Assembly (NCBI RefSeq): GCF_019683595.1
Contig: NZ_JADGHZ010000005.1
Span: 1 to 50,537 of the forward strand
Direction of reading: 5' to 3'
From: Sphaerobacter sp.
Lineage (GTDB): Bacteria > Chloroflexota > Chloroflexia > Thermomicrobiales > Thermomicrobiaceae
Length of the DNA stretch: 50,537 bases
Numbering within the stretch: the first letter of the stretch is position 1; each line of letters begins with the position of its first letter. Positions 26,409 through 34,965 of the stretch are shown piece after piece. A program made the translations under genes and the position numbers. The notes beneath the pieces are model-generated. The model made no database searches. It saw only the letters and a program-made list of their open reading frames with translations, and was not told the origin of the DNA.

Positions 26409-26438
26409 ATTCTAGGCTGGGTCAAGAACGGGTGTCAA
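26409..26438 (-). promoter_or_regulatory. Promoter of the isocitrate dehydrogenase gene
   Basis: Minus strand TTGACA (26433-26438), an 18-bp spacer and TAGAAT (26409-26414). It predicts a leader of about 47 nt. Confidence 0.75.
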
Positions 26439-26449
26439 ACAGTGCAGAC

Positions 26450-26478
26450 CTGACAGACGCCCTCCTGGTACGTACAAT
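26450..26478 (+). promoter_or_regulatory. Promoter of the YprB-like/gpmI operon
   Basis: CTGACA (26450-26455), a 17-bp spacer and TACAAT (26473-26478). Its -35 lies only 11 bp from the -35 of the divergent dehydrogenase promoter. Confidence 0.7.
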
Positions 26479-26514
26479 GCCGGGGACGAGCCGGCCCAGC
26501 GAGGGAGGGGACTC

Positions 26515-27765
26515 GTGCGGAGCCTGCGTGAGCGTCTCGCCGCCCTGCAACCCAGCCCGGCACGCCCAGCCCGCCCAAGACCGGCGGGCGTGCCGATCGA
26601 TGCCGTCGTACCCGGGAGCTATCTCCCCGGCCGGATCGGTGAGGTCTTCGTCGTCGAACGGGCGCGTGAGGAGGATGACGTACGCCGCCTGCTGGAGCAC
26701 ACCCCACTGGCGCCGTCGCTCTTCGTGCCCGGCGCGCCGGCCGTCCACCCGGAGGAGATCGTCTTCCTCGACACCGAGACGACGGGGCTGGCCGGCGGGA
26801 CCGGTACCCACGTCTTCCTGATCGGGCTCGGCCACTTTGAGGCCGGCCGGCTGGTGGTGCGGCAGTTCTTCATGCGCGGGCCGAATGAGGAGCCGGCCCT
26901 GCTCGACGCACTGCACGAGGCGCTGGCACCCTTCCGCCTGCTCGTGAGCTTCAACGGGCGCGCCTTCGACTGGCCGTTGATCGAGGGGCGCTTCATCCTC
27001 CACGGCTATCGCCCGCGCTTCGACTTCGCCCACCTCGACATCCTGCACCCCGCCCGGCGCGTCTGGCGCCACCGGCTGGCCAACTGCACGCTCAGCAACC
27101 TGGAGGCGAGCCTCTTCGGCGTCCGGCGATCCGAGGACGTGCCGGGCTGGCTGATCCCGCAGATGTACTTCGACTACCTCCGCGACGGCGATGCCCGCCG
27201 CCTGCGGCCCGTCTTCGCCCACAACCACGAGGATATCGCCACCCTGGTGCGCCTGACCGACCTGCTGGTCCGCGCCACGGCCGCGCCGGAGTCAGTGCTG
27301 GACCACCCGGCGGACCGTGCGGGGCTCGCGCTGCTGCTGCTCAACCGGGGCGAACTCATGCGGGGGATCGATCTCCTGGCCGACGCACTGGAGGACGGCG
27401 ACCAGATCGACCCGACGCTCCGCCGCCGCGCCGAAATGGAGCTGGGCCGCTGGCTCAAGCGGCTCGACCGGACGCCCGAGGCCGTGCCGCTCTGGCGCAA
27501 GATGTGCGACAGAGCCGCGCGGCGCCGCCCGCTCGACCTCTACCCGTTCGAGGAGCTGGCCAAGTACTACGAGCATCAGGCCCGCGATCTCGTGGCGGCC
27601 GAGGCCGTCGTCGAGCGGGCGCTCCGGCTCCTCGACCTGCATGGGGAGTATCATGGCAGGAGCAGCCTGCTCCACCGCCTGGAGCGCATCCGGCGGAAGC
27701 AGGCACGCGCCCGGGCACGAGTCCGGTCGCGCGAGACCGGCCCGACCGCCGGGCCGGTGGGATAG
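26515..27765 (+). CDS. YprB-type ribonuclease H-like exonuclease domain protein with TPR-like tail
   Basis: The 416-residue protein has a DEDD exonuclease core: D86 and E88 in FLDTETTGLAGGTGTH, SFNGRAFDWP, and HNHEDIATLVRL. TLSNLEASLFGVRR between them is typical of the YprB RNase H-like family. The C-terminal third (about 265-400) is helical and TPR-like. Substrate (RNA or DNA) is unproven for the family. The start is GTG 26515 behind GGGAGGGG. gpmI follows after 25 bp, so the two share a transcript. Confidence 0.85.
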   Translation: MRSLRERLAALQPSPARPARPRPAGVPIDAVVPGSYLPGRIGEVFVVERAREEDDVRRLLEHTPLAPSLFVPGAPAVHPEEIVFLDTETTGLAGGTGTHVFLIGLGHFEAGRLVVRQFFMRGPNEEPALLDALHEALAPFRLLVSFNGRAFDWPLIEGRFILHGYRPRFDFAHLDILHPARRVWRHRLANCTLSNLEASLFGVRRSEDVPGWLIPQMYFDYLRDGDARRLRPVFAHNHEDIATLVRLTDLLVRATAAPESVLDHPADRAGLALLLLNRGELMRGIDLLADALEDGDQIDPTLRRRAEMELGRWLKRLDRTPEAVPLWRKMCDRAARRRPLDLYPFEELAKYYEHQARDLVAAEAVVERALRLLDLHGEYHGRSSLLHRLERIRRKQARARARVRSRETGPTAGPVG

Positions 27766-27790
27766 AGCACGTCAGCGAGTGGAGGGTGGA

Positions 27791-29350
27791 ATGGCGTACC
27801 GGCCGGTCGTGCTGGTGATCATGGACGGCTGGGCGAATGGGCCGGACTTTCCCGGCAATGCGGTGCGAGCCGCGCAGACCCCGGTGATGGACCGCCTCAC
27901 CGCGGTCTACCCGACGACCGAACTCCGCTGCTCGGGACGCGATGTCGGGCTCCCCGACGGGCAGATGGGCAACTCCGAGGTCGGCCACCTCAACCTCGGC
28001 GCGGGCTTCGTCGTCTACCAGTGGATCACCCGGATCGATGCCGCGATCGAGGACGGGAGCTTCTACGAGAACCCCGCGCTGCTCGGGGCCATCGAGCACG
28101 CCCGCCGGCGCGGCAGCAAGCTCCACCTCATGGGCCTGGTCAGTGACGGCGGCGTCCACAGCCATCAGCGCCACCTCTACGCGCTGCTCGACCTGGCACA
28201 CCGCCACGGCCTGGAGCAGGTCTTCATCCACGTCTTCACCGACGGGCGCGACACGCCGCCCGACTCCGGCGCCGGTTTCGTCCAGCAACTGCTCGACGAG
28301 GCCGCTCGCATCGGCACCGGGCGGGTCGCCACCATCAGCGGGCGCTACTACGCCATGGACCGCGACAAGCGCTGGGAGCGAACCCAGAAGGCGTACCAGG
28401 CCATCGTCTCCGGGATCGGCGTGCCCCGCTACGATCCGGTGCAGGCCATCCGCGCCTCGTACGACACCGGCGTGACCGACGAGTTCATCGTGCCGGCGGT
28501 GCTCATGGACGAGGGACGGCCGGTCGCCACGCTGGACGACGGCGATGCCGTCATCTTCTTCAACTTCCGGGCCGACCGCGCCCGCCAGTTGACCGAGGCG
28601 ATCACCGACCCCGAGTTCACCGGATTCGCCCGTGACAAGGTCCCCCAGGACGTCTACTTCGTGACCATGACTGAGTACGAGCGGGACTTCGGCCTGCCGA
28701 TCGCCTTCCCGCCCCAGGACGTGGTCCGCCCACTCGCGCGCGTCATCGCCGATGCCGGCCTGCGGCAGTACCACACCGCGGAGACCGAGAAGTACGCCCA
28801 CGTGACCTACTTCTTCAACGGGGGCCGGGAGGAGCCCTTCCCGGGTGAGGACCGCGTGCTCATCCCGTCGCCCAAGGTCGCGACCTACGACCTGCAACCC
28901 GAGATGAGCGCGCTACCGCTGACGGACGCCACGCTGGAGGCGATCGCGAGCGACCAGTACGACTTCATCATCATCAACTACGCCAACGCCGACATGGTGG
29001 GCCACACCGGGAGCTTCGAGGCCGCGGTCAAGGCCGTCGAGACCGTCGACGCCTGCGTCGGGCGTCTCGTCGAGGCGACCCTCGCCCGGGGCGGCGTCGC
29101 GCTGGTAACCGCGGACCACGGCAACGCCGACGAGATGCTGATTCCCGGCACGCAGGAAGTCTGGACCGCCCACACGACGAATCCGGTGCCGTTCGTGCTC
29201 GTGGCCCCGGATGGCTCGCCGTTGCGCACAGTGAGCCTGCGCACGGGCGGGCGGCTGGCCGACGTCGCGCCGACCGTGCTGGACGTGATGGAAATCCCGC
29301 AGCCGGAGGAGATGACCGGCCGCTCGCTCATCCTCCGGCCAGGGGAGTGA
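27791..29350 (+). CDS. gpmI: 2,3-bisphosphoglycerate-independent phosphoglycerate mutase
   Basis: The 519-residue enzyme interconverts 3- and 2-phosphoglycerate in glycolysis using two Mn ions and a phosphoserine. Asp12 (VIMDGW), the phosphorylated Ser62 (DGQMGNSEVGHLNLG), SDGGVHSH, FTDGRDTPP, GRYYAMDRDKRWERT, HTAETEKYAHVTYFFNGG, NADMVGHTG and TADHGNADEM are all present. Length and motifs are normal. Enolase, the next glycolytic enzyme, is encoded 2.5 kb away on the other strand. Confidence 0.97.
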   Translation: MAYRPVVLVIMDGWANGPDFPGNAVRAAQTPVMDRLTAVYPTTELRCSGRDVGLPDGQMGNSEVGHLNLGAGFVVYQWITRIDAAIEDGSFYENPALLGAIEHARRRGSKLHLMGLVSDGGVHSHQRHLYALLDLAHRHGLEQVFIHVFTDGRDTPPDSGAGFVQQLLDEAARIGTGRVATISGRYYAMDRDKRWERTQKAYQAIVSGIGVPRYDPVQAIRASYDTGVTDEFIVPAVLMDEGRPVATLDDGDAVIFFNFRADRARQLTEAITDPEFTGFARDKVPQDVYFVTMTEYERDFGLPIAFPPQDVVRPLARVIADAGLRQYHTAETEKYAHVTYFFNGGREEPFPGEDRVLIPSPKVATYDLQPEMSALPLTDATLEAIASDQYDFIIINYANADMVGHTGSFEAAVKAVETVDACVGRLVEATLARGGVALVTADHGNADEMLIPGTQEVWTAHTTNPVPFVLVAPDGSPLRTVSLRTGGRLADVAPTVLDVMEIPQPEEMTGRSLILRPGE

Positions 29351-29382
29351 TCCTCCGCCGATCTGCCCCAGCACCGGCCCAC

Positions 29383-29410
29383 TGGACCTTTCTGCCGGAG
29401 GGCGTATGAT
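29383..29410 (+). promoter_or_regulatory. Putative promoter of the aminotransferase gene
   Basis: TGGACC (29383-29388), a 16-bp spacer and TATGAT (29405-29410) in the 182-bp gap after gpmI. Confidence 0.4.
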
Positions 29411-29532
29411 GGGGCCACAGGGCGAGGAGGACCGTGGCCAGGCGGGCAGGGCAGCCATCGGCCGATGACGCCGGGCTGAGCGGGTCAGGCTGCGTCCTAC
29501 CCCCGGTTCGTCCATCACGGAAGGGAGATGCC

Positions 29533-30891
29533 GTGGTTCGGGACTTCGTAGACATGGAGACCGAGGAGCGCGTCCGGCGGTACGACCGCGCGCACGTGTT
29601 CCACTCCTGGTCGGCACAGGGCAAGATCGATCCGCTCCCGATCGCGGGCGGAAAAGGCTGCGAGTTCTGGGACTTCGAGGGCAAGCGCTACCTCGACTTC
29701 GCGTCCCAGTTGGTCTACACCAACCTCGGCCACCAGCACCCGAAGGTCGTCGCCGCGATCAAGGAGCAGGCTGAGCGCCTCTGCGTCATCCAGCCGGCTT
29801 TCGCCTCCCAGCCGACCGCGGAACTGGCCCACGCCATCGCCGAGCTGGCCCCAGGCGACCTCGAGATGGTGTTCTTCACTAACGGCGGCGCCGAGGCGAA
29901 CGAGAACGCCATCCGCCTGGCGCGGATGTACACCGGCCGGCATAAGATCCTGGCGGCGTACCGCTCCTATCACGGCGCCACGCACGGCGCGATCACGATC
30001 ACCGGTGACCCGCGCCGCTGGGCCTCGGAACCGGCCATTAGCGGCGTCGTCCACTTCTGCGGCCCCTACGCGTATCGCTCCTCCTTCTTCGCCAAGGACG
30101 AGCAAGAGGAGTGCGAGCGGGCGCTGGCCCACCTGGAGGAGATCATCCAGTACGAAGGGCCGCACACCATCGCCGGGATCATCCTGGAGACGATCGTGGG
30201 CACCAACGGCATCCTGGTGCCACCCGACGGCTATCTCCAGGGCGTCCGGGAAATCTGTGACAAGCACGGGATCGTGATGATCCTGGACGAGGTCATGACC
30301 GGCTTCGGGCGCACCGGCTACTGGTTCGGCTGCGAGGGCTTCGGCGTCACCCCGGACCTGATGACCTGCGCCAAGGGCATCACCAGCGGCATGGTTCCGC
30401 TCGGCGCCGTCGTGATCTCGCGCAAGATCGCCGATGCCTTCCAGGACCGGGTCTTCTACGGCGGCCTGACCTACTCCGGCCATCCGCTGGCCTGCGCCGC
30501 GGGGCTGGCGGCGGTCACGGCGATGAAGGAGGAGGGCGTCGTCGAGAACGCCAAGATGATCGGCGACGAGGTCCTCGGCCCCGGCCTGCGTGAGCTCATG
30601 GAGAAGCATCCCTCGATCGGCCACGTGCGCGGGCGCGGCTGCTTCTGGGGCATCGAACTGGTCAAGAACCGTGAGACGCGGGAGATGCTCGTCCCGTTCA
30701 ACGCCTCGGGGGCAGAAATGGGGCCGGTCGGAGAGTTGGGCCGCGCGGCGATGAACCGCGGGCTCTCGCTGATGATCCACTGGAACGTCATCATGATCGC
30801 TCCGCCGCTGATCATCACCCCGGACGAGGCCCGGCGCGGCCTCGCCATCCTCGACGAGGTGCTGGAGATCACCGACCGGGCCGTCAGCTAG
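29533..30891 (+). CDS. Class III (omega) aminotransferase, PLP-dependent
   Basis: The 452-residue fold-type I aminotransferase has FTNGGAEANENAIRLARMYTGR, SYHGATHGAI, ILDEVMTGFGRTG and the PLP lysine K281 in CAKGITSGMVPLGA. Overall pattern (HVFHSWSAQGKIDPLPI near the start) resembles taurine- or beta-alanine-pyruvate-type omega transaminases; the substrate remains open. I start at GTG 29533, preceded at 5 nt by GGGAG; 33 open codons before it lack a ribosome site. It is probably monocistronic, with its own promoter and two hairpins downstream. Confidence 0.88.
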   Translation: MVRDFVDMETEERVRRYDRAHVFHSWSAQGKIDPLPIAGGKGCEFWDFEGKRYLDFASQLVYTNLGHQHPKVVAAIKEQAERLCVIQPAFASQPTAELAHAIAELAPGDLEMVFFTNGGAEANENAIRLARMYTGRHKILAAYRSYHGATHGAITITGDPRRWASEPAISGVVHFCGPYAYRSSFFAKDEQEECERALAHLEEIIQYEGPHTIAGIILETIVGTNGILVPPDGYLQGVREICDKHGIVMILDEVMTGFGRTGYWFGCEGFGVTPDLMTCAKGITSGMVPLGAVVISRKIADAFQDRVFYGGLTYSGHPLACAAGLAAVTAMKEEGVVENAKMIGDEVLGPGLRELMEKHPSIGHVRGRGCFWGIELVKNRETREMLVPFNASGAEMGPVGELGRAAMNRGLSLMIHWNVIMIAPPLIITPDEARRGLAILDEVLEITDRAVS

Positions 30892-30901
30892 TCATGTCAG
30901 C

Positions 30902-30929
30902 ACCAGGGGCGACGCGCGTCGCCCCTGGT
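30902..30929 (+). terminator. First of two tandem hairpins after the aminotransferase gene
   Basis: A perfect 28-nt palindrome (ACCAGGGGCGACGC and its complement) 10 nt past the stop codon. It may help protect the 3' end. Confidence 0.55.
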
Positions 30930-30944
30930 ATCCGGCGGTCGAGA

Positions 30945-30981
30945 AGCGCGGGCGTCGTCACTGACGCCCGCGCTCGTTCTT
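30945..30981 (+). terminator. Second tandem terminator
   Basis: A 12-bp stem AGCGCGGGCGTC with loop GTCACT, followed by CGTTCTT. Confidence 0.7.
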
Positions 30982-31032
30982 GGCGGATGCGGCTAATTGC
31001 CGGTTGTCGTGCCCTCCTGAACAGCCCGTGTC

Positions 31033-31108
31033 TCATCCTGAGCGCAGCGAAGGATCTCGCAGTGGGGTGGCTGCACTCGCCAGAGATCCTTCGCTGCGCT
31101 CAGGATGA
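31033..31108. repeat. Perfect 26-bp inverted repeat of the CATCCTGAGCGCAGCGAAGG family
   Basis: Arms at 31033-31058 and 31083-31108 are exact reverse complements around a 24-nt centre. The same arm sequence, often split by a GC-rich insert, occurs at 12-71, 6161-6250, 10235-10268 and 33389-33495. Confidence 0.85.
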
Positions 31109-31242
31109 CACGCACCGCTTAGAATCACATGCACCGCTCAGGATGTCGTACCAGAGCGCCTACCCGCGTTGGCTGTGACGGGTACCGGCCCCGCTGTACT
31201 GCGCCTTAACGCACTTCTCATGATTCATTGTGATCCGATACC

Positions 31243-31271
31243 TTGACACAGAACGAGTCATGTTGTATTAA
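31243..31271 (+). promoter_or_regulatory. Sigma-70-type promoter of hsp20
   Basis: A consensus TTGACA (31243-31248), a 17-bp spacer and TATTAA (31266-31271). The leader is about 70 nt and has a GCGGCC/GGCCGC hairpin at about 31284-31302. I see no CIRCE or HAIR element. Confidence 0.8.
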
Positions 31272-31349
31272 CTGAGGTGGATAGCGGCCGATGGCCGGCC
31301 GCAGAGCAAACGGCAGGTTGAACAGTATGGATCAGGAGGTGAGGTGCAC

Positions 31350-31829
31350 ATGATGGTGCGCTGGAGCCCGATGATCGAGGTCGCTCGACTGTTCAACGAG
31401 GTTGATCGCCTGCTCGACGAAGTGACCAGCACCATGATGAACCGGAACGGGCTGACGTCGGTGACGACGATCCGCCCGGCGGTGGATCTGTACGACAACG
31501 GCGACGCGCTTGTGCTCAGGGCGCTGGTGCCGGGTGCGCAGCCCGGGTCGCTGGACGTGCAAATCGAGCAGAACACGGTGCGCATCAAGGGTCGCTTCGG
31601 CGCTGAGGTCGACGAGGACGAGGCCAAGGGTTGGACCTGGTACCGCCGGGAGATCGGCAGTGGCGAGTTCTCCCACACCATGACCCTGCCGGTGCCGGTG
31701 GACAGCGAGCGCGCTGAGGCGTCGTACCACGACGGCATCTTGACCCTGACGATGCCCAAGGCGGAGCAGGCCCGGGCGCGCAAGATCGAGGTCCGCACGC
31801 CGAAGGCGCTCGCCAGCAGCGTCAACTAG
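31350..31829 (+). CDS. Small heat-shock protein, Hsp20/alpha-crystallin family
   Basis: The 159-residue protein has an N-terminal arm, an alpha-crystallin domain (about 42-135: PAVDLYDNGDALVLRALVPG ... TVRIKGRF ... ASYHDGILTLTMPK) and a short C-terminal extension. The GILTLTMPK strand is the family hallmark. It would form oligomers that hold unfolding proteins. The ATG at 31350 has AGGAGGTG 8 nt upstream; the GTG two codons earlier is too close to that site. It has its own strong promoter and a shared bidirectional terminator with enolase. Confidence 0.94.
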   Translation: MMVRWSPMIEVARLFNEVDRLLDEVTSTMMNRNGLTSVTTIRPAVDLYDNGDALVLRALVPGAQPGSLDVQIEQNTVRIKGRFGAEVDEDEAKGWTWYRREIGSGEFSHTMTLPVPVDSERAEASYHDGILTLTMPKAEQARARKIEVRTPKALASSVN

Positions 31830-31845
31830 CGATCGACCCAGCAGG

Positions 31846-31884
31846 CGAAAAAACCCGCCCGGGTGATCCGGGCGGGTTTGTGTT
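31846..31884. terminator. Bidirectional terminator between hsp20 and eno
   Basis: A 12-bp stem AAACCCGCCCGG with loop GTGAT. TTTGTGTTTT follows on the plus strand and a run of T (complement of GAAAAAA) on the minus strand. Confidence 0.88.
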
Positions 31885-31901
31885 TTCGCGTGCGCCGAGG
31901 G

Positions 31902-33262
<1,361 letters not shown>

Positions 33263-33328
33263 GGCCAGGCCCACCCGTATCCCGTCGCCGCCGCAAGCGC
33301 CGGGCCTTAGCGCCACCCAGCGGTGATT

Positions 33329-33550
33329 GCATGGAGTGTGACGAATGAGCGTGCTCCACCGGAGCCGACCCCGTCGCCTGATCGCTGTCATCCTGAGCGG
33401 AGCCGGGGCCGGCGGCCAGCCGCGCCCGGCGCAGCGAAGGATCTCTCCGCGGCGTGGCCGATCCGACGCGAGATCCTTCGCTGCGCTCAGGATGGCAGCA
33501 GCGCGGGAGCGGGTGGCAGGTAGACGAGATTAGTTCGCCAAACTCCATGC
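33329..33550. mobile_element. MITE-like element (copy C) upstream of pheS
   Basis: Left end GCATGGAGTGTGACGAATGA (33329-33348) and right end ATTAGTTCGCCAAACTCCAT (33529-33548, then GC) are imperfect inverted repeats matching those of the 6096-6291 element. The interior has the split CATCCTGAGCG / CGCAGCGAAGGATCTC arms and their intact partner up to 33492. The right end abuts the TATACT -10 box of the pheS leader. Confidence 0.55.
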
Positions 33551-33556
33551 TATACT
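33551..33556 (+). promoter_or_regulatory. -10 box of the pheST operon
   Basis: TATACT directly after the MITE-like right end. The best -35 candidate (TTAGTT, spacer 15) lies inside the repeat and is weak. Confidence 0.5.
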
Positions 33557-33562
33557 GAGCAC

Positions 33563-33860
33563 GACAATCGATCTCGGGAACGGCGACGATGGAGAGGAGT
33601 ACCCGCGTCGAAGCCGGCAGGGAGGGGAAGCCGTAGACTGAAAGCTTCCCTCGGGAGAAGCGCGGGGAAGTTCGCTCCGGAGCCGAGCGGTGAACGGTGG
33701 GCCCACGCGTCCACCCAGTAGTCGCCTCTGGTCGCTCCCCATTATCGGAGCAGGTGCTGCCGCCGCGAGCGGCGCGCCACTGAGATCGCCGGCGCTGCCG
33801 GTGAAACAGGGTGGTACCGCGTGGAGACCCCTCGCCCCTGGGCGACGGGGTTTTTTTCTT
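33563..33860 (+). promoter_or_regulatory. T-box riboswitch controlling pheST
   Basis: The leader has the Stem I start (GATGGAGAGGAGTA at about 33589), a candidate specifier codon UUC (33671-33673, Phe, followed by a purine), and the T-box sequence ACAGGGTGGTACCGCG (33806-33821), which pairs with the NCCA end of uncharged tRNA. It is followed by a terminator hairpin (33827-33857) whose CCCCTCGCCC stem ends in seven T. Uncharged tRNA(Phe) should stabilise the antiterminator and let transcription reach pheS. Confidence 0.9.
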
Positions 33861-33891
33861 GCCGCAGGCAGCCACGGGGGGAGGTTGAGCG

Positions 33892-34935
33892 GTGAACGAC
33901 GAGCTGGAACAGATTCGTCAGCGAGCGGAACAGGATCTGACCGCCGCGAGCGACAGCCAGGCGCTGGCGGCCTGGTACGCGCAGTACCTCGGCCGCAAGG
34001 GCGAGGTGACCTCGCTCACGCGCCGCCTCGGCGCGCTGCCGCCCGAGGAGCGCCCGGCCTTCGGTCAGGCGGTCAACGCCCTGAAGACCGCGCTGCAGGA
34101 GTCCTTCGACCGGCGGCAAGAAGAGGTGCGTCGCGCCGAGCTCACCCAGCGCCTGGAGGCCGAGGCGGTCGACGTCACCCTGCCCGGCCGCGCGCCGGAC
34201 ATCGGCACGCTGCACCCGGTGACCCAGATGATTCGCGAGGTAACCGACATCTTCGCTCACCTCGGATTCCAGACGGTCGAGGGACCAGAGGTCGAGGACG
34301 CCTACTACGCGTTCGACGCGCTCAACATCCCGAAGGAACACCCAGCGCGCGACGTGTGGGACACGATCTTCATCCAGAGCGCCTCGCGCGAGATCGTGCT
34401 GCGCCCCCACACCTCGCCGATGCAGATCCGGACCATGGAGCAAAGCACGCCTCCGGTGCGCGTCGTCGTCCCCGGCCGCTGCTACCGGTACGAGGCACTC
34501 GACGCCACCCACGAGTGGCACTTCCACCAGATCGAGGGGCTGGCCGTCGACGAGCGCATCACCATGAGCGACCTGAAGGGCGTCCTGGCCGAGTTCGCCC
34601 GCCAGATCTTCGGGCGCGAGCGCAAGGTCCGCTTCCGCTGCGACTACTTCCCCTTCGTCGAGCCTGGCGTCGACTTCGCCATCGACTGCATGGTGTGCAA
34701 GGGCGTGGGCTGCCGGGTGTGCAAGGGCACCGGTTGGATCGAGATCCTGGGCGCCGGGATGGTCCACCCGAACCTGCTCATCAACGTCGGCTACGACCCG
34801 GACCGCTACACCGGCTTCGCCTTCGGCATGGGCGTCGAACGGCTGGTCATGCTCAAGTACGGGGTGCAGGACATCCGCGCCTTCTACCAGGGCGACGTTC
34901 GCTTCCTGGCGCAGTTCAACCGCGCGGCGGCGTGA
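33892..34935 (+). CDS. pheS: Phenylalanyl-tRNA synthetase alpha subunit
   Basis: This 347-residue class II synthetase subunit charges tRNA(Phe) as part of an alpha2-beta2 enzyme. It has an N-terminal coiled coil (about 1-85), then motif 1 and the catalytic core: HPVTQMIREVTDIFAHLGF, LRPHTSPMQIRTM, GRCYRYEALDATHEWHFHQIEG and GFAFGMGVERLVMLKYG (motif 3). A CxxCx4CxxC knuckle (C266, C269, C274, C277) precedes GWIEILGAGMVHPN, as in many bacterial PheS. The start is GTG at 33892 with GGGGGGAGG upstream, 30 nt after the T-box terminator. pheT follows. Confidence 0.97.
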   Translation: MNDELEQIRQRAEQDLTAASDSQALAAWYAQYLGRKGEVTSLTRRLGALPPEERPAFGQAVNALKTALQESFDRRQEEVRRAELTQRLEAEAVDVTLPGRAPDIGTLHPVTQMIREVTDIFAHLGFQTVEGPEVEDAYYAFDALNIPKEHPARDVWDTIFIQSASREIVLRPHTSPMQIRTMEQSTPPVRVVVPGRCYRYEALDATHEWHFHQIEGLAVDERITMSDLKGVLAEFARQIFGRERKVRFRCDYFPFVEPGVDFAIDCMVCKGVGCRVCKGTGWIEILGAGMVHPNLLINVGYDPDRYTGFAFGMGVERLVMLKYGVQDIRAFYQGDVRFLAQFNRAAA

Positions 34936-34965
34936 GGTACGGGTCGAGAGGGGGGTGATGAGCGC

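Larger units (their letters stand above)
30892..31349. other. Gene-free interval
   Basis: About 460 bp holding two tandem hairpins (30902-30981), the perfect 26-bp inverted repeat (31033-31108) and the hsp20 promoter and leader. The short open frames through it follow the repeats and are not supported. Confidence 0.65.

Noticed and set aside
27455-28897. 480-codon minus-strand open frame opposite gpmI
   Set aside because: Same codon-bias shadow; gpmI with all catalytic motifs is on the plus strand.
31033-31108. CRISPR-like array made of CATCCTGAGCG repeats
   Set aside because: The units are inverted pairs scattered singly through the window, without regular spacers or cas genes.
31278-31349. 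RNA thermometer in the hsp20 leader
   Set aside because: The leader hairpin at 31284-31302 does not cover the Shine-Dalgarno sequence at 31334-31341, so heat-controlled access is not supported.
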